DNA of 64,000 bases, from NCBI RefSeq assembly GCF_000247815.1, contig NC_021677.1, forward strand, positions 59,092,911 to 59,156,910, given 5' to 3'. This document shows positions 29,625-41,400 of this stretch, piece after piece. A program made the translations under genes and the position numbers. This DNA comes from Ficedula albicollis (lineage: Eukaryota; Chordata; Aves; Passeriformes; Muscicapidae). The notes beneath the pieces were generated by a model that made no database searches, was not told the origin of the DNA, and worked only from the letters and a program-made list of their open reading frames with translations. Each line of letters starts with the position of its first letter. The first letter of the stretch is position 1.

Positions 29625-32600
29625 GGTTTGGAACCTCTGGGCAGTAGCTCTGTTTATCACTTTTACTAAGAAATCCTTATAGCAAATTGGCTGGTAAGTG
29701 GCATCTTTGTTGCTTGCAAGAGAGAATTTTTGTAGGTTCTTAGTGTTTTAGGTGATATCTGTTTTTTAATAAAAAGTTTCATGAGTGTTTAATGAGGGTT
29801 CATTGCACACAGGACTGAAAAGTCAAACAAGCAATTAATTGATTGCATGAACAGATGTGGAGTAATTAAGTAAAACCTGGATTACTTTTACATGGTTGAA
29901 ATAGGAACTCTGCCTGTGAAAATGCATACCTACCTATGCTGCCAGGAGAAAGGACTAAATTTCCTGAAATTTAATTTTTTTTAGAAATTTGTCATCAGAC
30001 AAAAAAAAATGAAAATGCATACCTACCTATGCTGCCAGAAGAAAGGACTAAATTTCCTGAAATTTAATTTTTTTTAGAAATTTGTCATCAGGCAAAAAAA
30101 AAATCCATTTCCACAAGAGATACATAGATGAAAAATGTAGCAATAAAAATAGTGAAATCTTAGAATTAAGTGCATGTATTTTCAAATTATTCTCAGATAA
30201 TTCATGTTTCACCTTATTTGGCTGGCAGCAGTGTTTAGAAAAGTGCCTTTGCTTTTATAGGAAGACATTTATTCCAAACATACATTAATTCCAATTCAAA
30301 AGCACTAATTCCAGCCTGCAAAGTTCTTGATTCTATTTTAGAATTGCCATGTCATGTACATTTTTTCTGTTGTGTTTTTTTTTTTTTTTTTTCTTTTTTC
30401 CCTACCCTAAAAAATACCGCTGAAGATTACAGAGGATTATCTGAGCAGTTATCATAGTAAAAGCCAGTTGCCATTTTGGGACTATTTTTTTTTTTTTTTC
30501 TCAAAGTCCTTTTGACATTAGCCTTTATAATTCGGTGCTGTGCAGTAGAAGTTCAGGTCAGAGCTGAGGAGACAAGGCCTGGGGATTAATGCTGTGTGAA
30601 ATATATGCAATCTCCTTCCACTTTGAACGTGCTAAGCAGACCATGCATAATCCCTGGAATATTTGGTAGATCTGCCAGGCCTTGAAGATGGCATTTGTAA
30701 TATTTGTCTAGCTACATGTATTTTCACATGCTTGTCCCTCCCTGTGCCATCCAAACTCTATTCAAAAGTGAGGAGAAATGGGCTGAACAATGACTGAGAA
30801 ATAAATGTACCATTCCCAGGAGGGGATTTTTGAGTTTGGGTTGCTTGATTTCCCCCTCTCTCTGCTGTTGCTTTTTAATGAATCGTTCTTCTAGCCTACT
30901 TTAAATTGAGCTTCTAGCATGCTGGATGTTTTGCAGATGAATCATACTGTGCAATGCACTTATGCATATCTGCTGTGCAAGTACATTGTCAGCTTGTATT
31001 TGATAACCAGCAAGCAGGATCTTTTTTAATGGAAGCTCGGGATGCTAACATCCTTCTCCAAGTGAGAATAATGCAACCACTGTTAATAAATCAGCCTGGG
31101 TTTGGGGATGTCTCACCACTTTTGCTGCATCCTTGATTAGCATTATCCTCAGAGGTATAAATTAAAGAGGAAAATATATAATCTGGGAAGCTTTCCAGCA
31201 TCATCTTTGAAAATGAGGGCTCAGTGCTTTGCTGGGATTTCTTTGGTGGAGGAATGCTAATAGCAGTGCTGAAGATGTGCCCTGATTGCACCCTAAAGAC
31301 TAGGAAGATGCACAGAATATCCTTTTTTTTTTTTCTTTGTCATCAAGATAATTTCTGATGTGATCCGCACTGGGTGAACAATTTTCTACACGGTTCTGTG
31401 AATTGATCCCAGAAGTGCAGCTTCAGTCTCTCCCTTTTCTGTTACTTGTTCCCTTTGTCTGGCATCTGCATGGGATCTGGAGCATGTTTTCCCACCCCAG
31501 CCTGCAGAGAACTGTCAGAGCTGTCAGAGGGTGGGCACAGTCCCTCTGAGACATTGGCCAAAGCCTGAGCTTCAGCAATAAAGATTTCAGAATGTCTTCT
31601 GACTGCTCCTACAAGGTGCCATCACAGCAGGATGGTAACTCCTGACACCTCCCTCCACGCCAAGGGAAGAAAACCCTGCTGCAGAATGTGCTGATTAAAA
31701 CAAAACAAAACAAAACAAACCACCCAAAATTTCACAGGGAGGGTTTGGGTTTTGCAAAGTTCCAGCTGTGCTAAATGAGCAGCAAGGGGAGTTTTCAGCA
31801 TATCAGCAACACCTTGGAAATGGAAATGCCACATCTTCCAGCACTTTCTGAGTAGTTAGTTTTCACCTTCCCTGCCCATAATCAGCTTGGGTCTTTGGCA
31901 TTGACTGGAATTATGGATTTGGCATGATTTGTACTTGGAGTCTTGCTGTATTAGGTCTGCCTAATACAGCTCTCTGCCTTTGCTTTCCTTTCCAAGAGAT
32001 GGTGAAAAGCACAGAATGCAAGACAAAGCAGTTGTTGCTCACCTTCTGGGGAGGTGTGAGACACCCTCATTACTATTTTCCTGATCCACAGGAGGGTGGA
32101 GGGTCTTACAAAGAACCCCCAGGAGCTGCATTTGAACTCACTCTGGGTCTGATGAGGCCAGGCTTCTCCAAAGAGATTTTGGCAACAGGGCCTCTCAGGC
32201 TGAGACTCCAAAAAGTCATTCCTCTCCCCTGAAAAAAAATGTAGGGCAGTTATTTTTACTTAGCTCCTGAAGATAGTTATTTTTTTCCCTGCGTGTTATC
32301 ACTTTTAAATTAATATTGAGGATCCTTAGTTATGTTTTACAAAGGCATTCACTCTTCCAGCTCAACAAAATTGAGGCAATACCATGTCTTATTTGCCAGC
32401 TCTACCGACTTTGGTAGATTTGTTGAAGCAACATTTCCAGACATTTTTCCTGTGGAGCTTTCTCTTCCATAGAATGGTTTTCTGTTTCCCCTTGATTTGA
32501 GATGAAAAGAAAATTGAAAATAATATGAAATTTTCCCACAGGACAGAATTCTTTTGCAATAGCTTGGCTTCTAGGTAATGTCAGGAATAACACAAACCAC

Positions 32601-32960
32601 TGTGATCAGTGTGCTTAATTTCAACTCTGAATTTATGACTTACTCCTTGACATTTCTGTCTGAAGAATAATGACATAAACACACTTTACTCTCAGCTTGA
32701 GAATACCCATTACAACTGAGAGCTACTGCAGCAGCAAGTAGGGTTTGTGAGCATCTATTTAATGCAGTCAGCAGGGTTGTGACCTTGGTTTTCTGTCACT
32801 GGAAATGAAATTTCCTTCTGGCCCAGCCCATCTCATCCCTGCCAAGCTGTAACACCAAGCAGGTTATTTTCTCTTTATGGCAGATGACTTTGCCAGCACT
32901 GTGGTGAAGAAGGCATGAGGTGTTTCCCAAGCCAGGCCAGGGTCCTTAGATTGAAAAAAT
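29625..32960. other. non-coding stretch with T-runs and one tandem duplication
   Basis: T-rich runs at 30377-30392 and 30486-30499, and AAAAC repeats near 31699-31717. The 93-base duplication is listed separately. 30.5-31.2 kb is unique AT-rich sequence with no open frame; a conserved non-coding element there cannot be judged without alignment. Confidence 0.3.
29918..30103. repeat. two-copy tandem duplication, 93-base unit
   Basis: GAAAATGCATACCTACCTATG starts at 29918 and again at 30011. The copies differ by about two substitutions (CAGGAGAAAG/CAGAAGAAAG and CAGAC/CAGGC) and by the length of an A-run. Confidence 0.9.
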
Positions 32961-33490
32961 CATCATAGAATCACAAATCATAGAATGGGTTGGGTTGGAA
33001 TGGGTCTTAAAAACCATCCAGTTCCACCCCCTGCCATAGGCAGGGACACTTCCCACTGTTCCAGGTTTCTCCAAGCTGTTTAAGTCCCCCCCCCTGCCAT
33101 AGGCAGGGACACTTCCCACTGTTCCAGGTTTCTCCAAGCTGTTTCCAACCTGCCCTGGGACACTTCCAGGGTTGGGGCAGCCACAGCTTCTCTGGGCACC
33201 CTGTGCCAGGGCCTCACCACCCTTACAGCAAAGAATTTCTTCATATTATCTGACCTAAACCTACCTTCCTTCAGGTGAAGGCCATTCTTCCACCTTCTGT
33301 CACTGCATATCCAAAAATCCCTCTCCAGCTCTCTTGGAGCCCCTTTAGGCACTGGAAGGGACTCTGAGATCTCCCTGGAGCCTTCTTTTCTCCAGTCTGA
33401 GCAGCCCCAGTTGTCTCAGCCTGTCTTTAAAGATGTATTCCAGACCTGTGGCTGCTCTCTGCTGGACTCAGTCCAACAGGTCAACATCAT
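32961..33490 (-). mobile_element. CR1 LINE fragment, minus strand, with an internal 63-base duplication
   Basis: Begins with TCATAGAATCACAAATCATAGAATGGGTTGGGTTGG in parts, the reverse complement of the CR1 tail. It continues through 'TCTGGGCACCCTGTGCCAGGGCCTCACCACC' and 'CTTTTCTCCAGTCTGAGCAGCCCC' to 'CTCTGCTGGACTCAGTCCAACAGGTC'. A segment starting CTGCCATAGGCAGGGACAC is present at 33031 and 33094, with period 63. No intact frame. Confidence 0.9.
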
Positions 33491-34989
33491 TATATAGTGC
33501 TCCTTTACTCACTTAAAAATGTGACTTGCCTGTTGATGCCAAGCAAGAGAAGGAAAGTGAGGGAAGGCAGCAAATGAAACTCTTTCTTCTTATTCTCTAT
33601 ACAAGACTTTCCTTTGGGAAAAGCCTTCTCATGCTGTGTGAGCAGAGAAGCAGCTCCCTATGAGTGGGAAGTGAAGCCTTTAGGAGCCATCAGGTTCCCT
33701 TTCCCAACCCTGAACTTGGAGCTGCAACAACAACTGCTCCCTCAGATTTGCTGTGCTGCTTGTTTTAGCTTTCCAGAAAAAAAAAAAAAAAAAAGAAAAA
33801 AGAGTCTGTTCCCAAAGTTTTCAACCAATTTCAGCCCTGTTCAGCTGGATGGCAGCAACTGCTAGAGCAAATCTTACCAGGAGTCTTCTGCTCCTGCCTC
33901 CTTCCAGCACCAGGTGTCCCAGACTTTTGTAACTTTAAGAAACAAAGAGCCAGATACAAGAAAAAAAAAACACGTTGAGCAAAGAATCTGCAGAATTGCC
34001 CACTCAGGTTTCTGCTTACAACTGCTCTGCTGTGCCAGGCACAAGCCAGCTTCTGAGAGGATTAATTAAAGAAGCTGGTTTCTAACCTTGTCCAACACAC
34101 ATTTGAGAGGGAAAAGGGTGTTTGCTCCTGGTGCTTGGTGAAACTGGCAGGAGAAATGAGCTGCACTAAAAATCAGTGTAGGCAGATGGGTAAAATTGTG
34201 AAAATTTTACACAGGAGTGTCAGTCCAGGGAGAAGAGGAAGTAGTCAGCATGGAGGGGGAAATGGATAGCAAGAAATGAAATCCCAACTACTCTAAAGAG
34301 CTTGGATTTCTCAAGCAATGGATTTCTCACCAGTTTATGAAGGGATGTAGTGATGGGAGTCAAGCTTATGAATTCAGCAGATGCCTTTTGGTCCACATCT
34401 CCTGTGCTCACAAAATCTGGAGGCACAGTTTGCTGTAAAACCACCTCCCTCCACCCTTTGTTCAGTGGGAGCAATTAACATAATTGCATTTAAAAAAAGC
34501 TTTTGAATACATTTTTTTTCTCAATTATTTCTTTCAGTCAATTGAAAGGGCCTGAAATGCCCATTCTTCAAAGCAGAGACAGATGTGTTGAGCCTTTCAC
34601 CATGTGAGCAGTACCTGGAGGAGTGCTGTGCTGCAGCAGGACCTGCCTCATGTGCTGGGCTCACTCCTTGGAGCCTGGCTGAGCTCTCCCAGCTCCTACA
34701 TCTAGCACTGGGAAACTACAAGGAAGACCATGAAAAAGCAGAATGATCTTGGCTATCTGTATAAACATTCAGAATAAACAGGAGGAGGTTGTGCAGGGAC
34801 AGGAAGAGTCAGCTTCCTAACCATGGGATGGGAAACTCCAGATGAATCCATCAGAGAAGGATGGGGTGGTTGAGGGTCACAAACCAAACCCAAACCACCC
34901 TAGGCTGAAAATCTTGTGCTGTTCTGCTGTTGTCAAACAGCAGATGCCAGGCTGAGATGTGCTGATGTGTTTTTTATGTGCAAGATGCA
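33491..34989. other. non-coding stretch, nothing recognised
   Basis: Contains an A18 run at 33777-33794 and an A10 run near 33960. No repeat family or exon was recognised. Confidence 0.3.
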
Positions 34990-35160
34990 ATAAATGGCTT
35001 GGGGATTAATGTGGTGCCCAGAAGGGAGCACAACACCTCAGGAGCAATGCAGAAAATCCAGAGGAGAGGGACCAGAGTGATCAGATGTCAAGGAAATACA
35101 ATGTAGGAGGGAAGATTGAAAGAACCAGGCACGTTTAAGCTAAAAAGTGAGAGTTCCTGG
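34990..35160 (+). mobile_element. old CR1-like fragment
   Basis: 'GAAAATCCAGAGGAGAGGGACCAGAGTGATCAGATG' (in parts) followed by 'GGAGGGAAGATTGAAAGAAC' resembles the CR1 stretch that precedes the 'GGGGCTGTTCAGCCTGGAGAAGAG' block. Diverged, with uncertain ends. Confidence 0.45.
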
Positions 35161-36109
35161 GGTGCAGAACAGCAGCAGTCTCTGAGTGCTCTGAGTTGAT
35201 GAAAGCCCAAGCAAAGAGCCTGAGCCAACCTGGTCTCCAGGAATGGGTGTGGCTTCAGATAAAACATTCAGATTAAACATTTGGGAAAAGCTCTTGGAGA
35301 ATGTGGGCCTGTGGGACAGAGAGACACAGGCTGCTGTGAGGGTGGTGGCTGCAGCTCGGGTGCTGGAGTGGGCAGTGCAGAGGGACATCACCCAGATGGC
35401 AAAGAAGTGATGCTGCTGCCTGGGGCCAGCAATGGAATCAGGTGTTTCTGGCCCTGTTTTTGGTGAATCTGTAAGCTGAGGTGAGGGATGGCAGCAGGAA
35501 ATACACTCATTTATTCTTCTGCAATCTTAGTTTGGTTTCTGCTTGGTACAAACCAGCAGCTTCTCTCCCTCTTTGAAAGGAGGAAATCTTTCAAAGGGTT
35601 CAACCACAAGTCACAGAAAAGTAGGAGTGGTTGATATTTTTGTGTTTCAGTGTCTTTTTATGGCAATCATTTATTTTTTAAAAGAAATATAGCTTTATAT
35701 GTGTTTTGCAGGGAAAGCCTGGCTTTCCTTAGGGGGAGTGGGTGAATGGACTCCTGCAGACAAATCTCAACTTAGCATTCAATAAGTTGGACAAACAGCA
35801 AACTTCAGCACAAAATAATAACACGGATTTTTTATAAATGCAGGCTTGGCAGAGATAAATTACAGGAGATAAAGTGAGCAGTGATAGTTGGATACTAAGA
35901 GCACAGTGCCTGCATCCAAGAAAGGAGGAAATGGAAAAAGATACAGCAACTACAGTCTTATTAAACTGATTTAATTAGCTTTGTTGCAAATGTAAAAGGG
36001 AAATGGGAAAAGTGCATCATTGATTTATAAATGTGGACTGTGAAGACAAAATGGATAGCTTACTTCAGTAAGAGATTGATTGTTTTCTGACAGGGTTTCA
36101 GTGAAGTGT
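35161..36109. other. non-coding stretch, nothing recognised
   Basis: Unique sequence with no recognisable repeat or exon. Confidence 0.3.
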
Positions 36110-36485
36110 AAACCCCAGCACTGCTTGGAGCACTTCTGCTGGGGAGACAGGCTGAGAGATCTGGGGCTGTTCATTCTGGAGAAGACTCCAGGGTAACCTC
36201 ATTGTGACCTTCCAGTATTTAATGGGAAGTATAAATCCAGCCTGTATAAACGAGGGTCAGTGACTTTTTATGTGGGCAGATAGTGATAGGGCAAGGGGGA
36301 ATGGGTGTAAACTAAAAGAGAGGAGATTCAGGCTAGATATTAAGAAGAAATTCTTCACTGTGAAAGTGATGAGACCCTGCACAGGTTGTCCAGAGAAGCT
36401 GGACCCTTTCCATCCCTGGAAGGGTCCAAGGACAGGATGGGTTGGGATTGGAGCAACCTGGGACAGTGAAAGGCGTCCCTTATGT
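36110..36485 (+). mobile_element. CR1 LINE fragment, plus strand
   Basis: Has the CR1 order 'GAGAGATCTGGGGCTGTTCATTCTGGAGAAGACTCCAGGG' (in parts), 'CCTTCCAGTATTTAATGGG', 'AGATTCAGGCTAGATATTAAGAAGAAATTCTTCACTGTGA', 'GAGACCCTGCACAGGTTGTCCAGAGAAG', 'CCCTGGAAGGGTCCAAGG'. It lacks the terminal octamer tail, so it is broken at both ends. Confidence 0.85.
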
Positions 36486-37157
36486 ACCTGGGATAAAGCA
36501 GTGAAAGCAGTAAGAGTGACATCAGAGAAAAAGAGTTGAAATATTAAATACCTAACACTTGGTCCCAATGTTTTTGATCTGCTTTGAAGCAGTTTTAATT
36601 CAATTAAAAAACAAAAAAAACCCAAAACAAACAAACAAAAAAACCCAAAAAAAATCCAGTTTTATAGAAATAAAATTTTCCAGCCTAATTCTTTTAAGTA
36701 AAAATTTTCCATGCTTCTGAAAGGGTGGGGAAATAATCAATGAACATTGTTTGGAGAAATGTAGCACCTCTTCCCAACCGTGCTAATATTGATGAGAAAA
36801 CAACATTTCCTCAGACCAACTTGTGAGCCAAATTTGGAAATGATTCCCTTTATACTTGGGCTCTGTGGACTGCTCATGAATATTAGAAGTGTGAGCTGTG
36901 CTGCTTAATTGTAGCTTCTTGTATGAGTCACATGATTATTTAACGAGGCTCCTTGATTGGAGGCATGAGCAAACACATCTCTCATACACTCTTGATTGTG
37001 CCAATTTCAGGGCTCATTTTCTCTCAGTGCTGATACATAACACATTTGTCATTTGCCTTGGCAAACATTTCTTTGCCAGAAAAAAAATCATTTCTCAAGT
37101 GTCAACAAGAGATGATACACGGATTTAGCTAATATAAAGTGTGTAATAGAACAATAG
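36486..37157. other. non-coding stretch, nothing firmly recognised
   Basis: A-rich with AAAC/AAAAAC runs near 36605-36655. 36870-37080 is unique AT-rich sequence without an open frame. Confidence 0.3.
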
Positions 37158-37310
37158 AGTCATAGGATCACAGAATCATTTAGGTTGGAAAAGACTTTAA
37201 GGTCGTTGAGCCCAGCTGTTCCCCCAGCACTGCCAAGGCCACCATGTCCCCAAGTGCCACACCCACATTTCTTTTAAATCACTCTCTTCATCACTTCCCT
37301 ATCATCTCCC
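37158..37310 (-). mobile_element. CR1 LINE 3' fragment, minus strand
   Basis: 'AGAGTCATAGGATCACAGAATCATTTAGGTTGGAAAAGAC' (in parts), then 'GCCCAGCTGTTCCCCCAGCACTGCCAAGGCCACC', is the reverse complement of a CR1 3' end including its octamer tail. Confidence 0.85.
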
Positions 37311-37476
37311 CTGTAACAAAATTAAGAAAATAACATTAAGATTCTCTTGTGAGTTACACTTGGGTGGCAGCATCACATGTCCAGCTGTGGGAATTTTATT
37401 AGGTGAAGTCAGAATCCTCTTCAGGAAAGGCTGACCTGTTTGATTTCTTAGCTCTGCTGTAAGTTGGGATCTTGGT

Positions 37477-38240
37477 TTGGTGGGGTTTTTTTTGGTTTTT
37501 TGTTTGTTTGTTTGTTTGTTTTGGGTTTTTTGGGTTTTTTTGTTTGGTTGTTTTGTTTTGTTTTGTTTTGGTTGTTTTGTTTTGTTTTGTTTTGTTTTGT
37601 TTTGTTTTGTTTTGTTTTGTTTTGTTTTGTTTTGTTTTGTTTTGTTTTGTTTTGTTTTGTTTTGTTTTGTTTTGTTTTGTTTTGTTTTGTTTTGTTTTGT
37701 TTTGTTTTGTTTTGTTTTGTTTTGTTTTGTTTTGTTTTGTTTTGTTTTGTTTTGTTTTGTTTTGTTTTGTTTTGTTTTGTTTTGTTTTGTTTTGTTTTGT
37801 TTTGTTTTGTTTTGTTTTGTTTTGTTTTGTTTTGTTTTGTTTTGTTTTGTTTTGTTTTGTTTTGTTTTGTTTTGTTTTGTTTTGTTTTGTTTTGTTTTGT
37901 TTTGTTTTGTTTTGTTTTGTTTTGTTTTGTTTTGTTTTGTTTTGTTTTGTTTTGTTTTGTTTTGTTTTGTTTTGTTTTGTTTTGTTTTGTTTTGTTTTGT
38001 TTTGTTTTGTTTTGTTTTGTTTTGTTTTGTTTTGTTTTGTTTTGTTTTGTTTTGTTTTGTTTTGTTTTGTTTTGTTTTGTTTTGTTTTGTTTTGTTTTGT
38101 TTTGTTTTGTTTTGTTTTGTTTTGTTTTGTTTTGTTTTGTTTTGTTTTGTTTTGTTTTGTTTTGTTTTGTTTTGTTTTGTTTTGTTTTGTTTTGTTTTGT
38201 TTTGTTTTGTTTTGTTTTGTTTTGTTTTGTTTTGTCTTGG
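37477..38240. repeat. (TTTTG)n microsatellite, very long
   Basis: A degenerate T/G-rich edge (37477-37574) leads into 661 bases of perfect TTTTG units at 37575-38235, about 132 copies, ending at TTTTGTCTTGGGG. The overlapping FVLFC and NKTKQ frames of 266-331 codons are products of the repeat and not genes. Confidence 0.97.
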
Positions 38241-38437
38241 GGTTTTTTTTGTGTGTGTGTTTTTCTGGTATGTTTAGGCTTCTCCTGGGCAGGAGGATGG
38301 CTGTAATTCTCACCTCAGAACAAGAGTGAGTGTTGCAGCTCCAATATTGCTGCTCCAGTGCCACATCTGCCCATCTCTGGGTCTCATCCTGCATCCAGCA
38401 TTAGTGGGGAAGCACAAGTCCTCAAAAGATCTCCAAA

Positions 38438-38490
38438 GATCACAGAAAGGCTTGGCTTGGAAGGGACTTCAAAGGCCATCTAGCTCCAGC
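38438..38490 (-). mobile_element. short CR1 3' fragment, minus strand
   Basis: 'AAGATCACAGAAAGGCTTGG' followed by 'TTGGAAGGGACTTCAAAGGCC' matches the reverse complement of the last 50 bases of CR1. Confidence 0.65.
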
Positions 38491-41400
38491 TGGAGAGATG
38501 GGCAGTTTTTACCATTTGTGGTACACTGCTTGTGCCACAATTTTCTCATGAAAATTTGTTTATTAAGTTTGGGGGAAAAAAACCTTTGTGTTTCCTGAGA
38601 ACTCTATTAAAGCACGCAGCTACACCAGATTTCAGCAGAGCCTTCTCTGAAGAACCTTTTCATTGGATTTAAAGCTGTGTTTCATGAGTATAAAACATTA
38701 CATATGTGATCTTCCCTCTGCCCAGCAGCAGAGTCTGATGCAAGACAGAGTCAATGACCTGCCTGGATTGAAAAACAATCTTCATTTTTTTCACTGTAAA
38801 GGTCAGTACAGTTACACCAGCCCAGGATACCTGACCTACTTGATTGCTGAAGTTACAGATTTTTTAATAGAGTACAAAAATGAGATTATCTCTTTGGAAA
38901 GTGACTCCACAGATACAATACAGTCATTTTCTGTTCCATCTATGATTCCACCATTCCAAACACTGATGATTGTTTCCCAGCTCAAGTGAATGTTGTAAAT
39001 TCGTTGTGGTGGCATGGTGATTTCCAAAATTCCTTGGTCTATGTGTTGGTTTAAATTATTAACAAACTGTCCTTTCAAAAACACTGCCAAGGCAGCCACA
39101 ACCCCTTGAAGAACAAACATAATCAAAATAAAATTCTTTCCAAAACACAACATTGTTTTTTTAATAGATTCAATGACCAAAGGAATGACAGATTATGGAA
39201 GAAAAAAAGAGAAGGAAATAACAGGCTTGGAAATCTGAAGCTAGGCGTGGATAAACAAGAGGGGATCATGGCAGTTCTTTGAGTATGCAGAAAACACACA
39301 TTTGGGAAGAAAAAATGGAGAATGGTTAGGAAAACATCTGGAAGAAGTGGTGCCAGATGGTTGTTTCCTTTTTGATTGGACCAATATTTTTCTCATAAAA
39401 TATGAAGACCAAATTTTCATGCTTTTTTCAATATTTACAGATCTTAGTCTGTATGTAAGAAGGAAAATAAGGTCTCAAGTGTCTGTGCACGCTTCAAATC
39501 ATCTTGATATTCTCTGCTTTGCTGACTCAGCCTAACTGGCCTGAGATTTTGCAGTTCTGGGAATGCCCAAATCTTCTACCACTTGTTGGTCAGGAAATGC
39601 TACAACCCTATTACAGAAAGGATTTTATTTAGAGAGGTGAACTCTGGCCACTTCATGATTAGAAGATTTTAGCTTATGTTCCCACCACAGCAAAATCTTG
39701 TTGAGCTGGTAGAAAGGTGGCATTGGCTAGAATAATTTTCCTTAGTTGCTGCTTGTGGCTGGTGGTGCAGTTCTTGCTTGAGACAAAACATCTCAAAGTT
39801 GTTTTCAGCTGCAGGCATGCACCTTCCCCCATCAACCACCATGAAAAGCCAAGGACAAAATCCATTTTTTTAACAGATCCCTAGACTTTTGTTTTATGGC
39901 TTTGAAGTATCATTCTTTCCCCACTTAGAAGGGAACATATTCATTGAATGTAACCTTGACTAGATATAACACCACATTATTATGTTTTCTGAAAAATATT
40001 TGTGTTTTCTTTTGCAAACCAATGGTCTTAAACTTATAAAACCTGATGTTAAAGTGGTGTTGAATTGCGGGTATCTTTTAATTTCATTGTGTACAATGCT
40101 GAGACGAACTTCCACACAGGTTGAAATTCAAATGCTGGGATTTGAGTGGGGCTTTAGTTAACACCATTATCCCATGGGGGCAAAAACCACATGATTTATG
40201 AGTAATTTAGAGACGTTGTTTTGCTCTTTTCCACCTGGGGCTTTCTTGAGGATATCTTGAGGATGCTCCCATCCAGCTGGACATCACCTTTGCAATACAA
40301 GATGCTCCCACATTTTAGGGACCCCCAGGTGCGACACCACCTGCTGAGAGATATTTTGGGGGATGTTTTGGGGATCTGAGGAGGGGACATGGCCCAGTTG
40401 TGGGTGTTGTGAACACACCTGGGAGGGCTCCAAACTCTGCTGTAGTGTTCCAGCCCTGAGTCACCTCCTGTCACATACCCGGTCCTGCTCTGTGTCCCTG
40501 GTGCCTCGTGGGTCCCTGAAACAAAGTCAAAACTCTACATTACAGAGCACTGAAAGCAAACCACTTCCTACTCAGGCAGTCAACAGCCTTAGAATCTTTT
40601 TTAGGGTGTTTCTTCGGCTTTAATTGGATTTCAGTGATTTAAAATTCATCAGAACTTTGCTAGCATAATCTGAATAACACATTTATTCACCAAACATATT
40701 GGGTATTCTGCAAACACGTGGTGCAATTGTTTTGCCTGAATGATGTGCAGAGGTTCTGGTGGTCAGGAAGCTGAGCTGGAATGAGCAGTGTGGGCTCAGC
40801 CAGGGAGTTGAGGGAAGAGGTTATTCCTTTTATTCAGCCAAGGGTAGATAGAAGGGAAATTGAGCTACCTGAGCTACCTTTGAAATGCCTCTGCTTTGAG
40901 CAGGGTTTGGTCTGGAGCCCTCCAGATGTCTCTTCCAGCCTAATTTTTCCTGTAATTCTGACTTTTAAGACTCGGTTTTATCACCTTTCTCTCTGCTCTT
41001 CTTCTACCTTCTGTTCCTGACCACTTCCACCTGTTTTCCCATTATAAATATAAAGGTAATTAGGGCTATTTTAAAAGTTGGCTGCTGGCCCTCAAGGCAC
41101 TTCTGCACCAACAAAGGGCTTGGGTTGCTTCTCAAACCCAGCTGCATGTCTTGTTGTTCTGCTGTGTCAGTCTCTTCACTCTTTCTGGTTCACAGACTGA
41201 ATTAATGAAATAAAATATATGTATTTCTGCCTGAGATTAGGAACTTTCACTGTCCTCAGGAAAACAAACAAACAAACCAAATAAAAAATTGTTTTTATTA
41301 AATCCCAGGTGTTCAATTTTCTCCCTGCCAGTTCCTTTCACTTCACTTTGGAAACTACTTATTACTTCTATGAAAAGTCAGCTTGGGAAAAGACACTGCA

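Noticed and set aside
37399..38394. Frames reading FVLFC and NKTKQ
   Set aside because: Produced by the TTTTG repeat.
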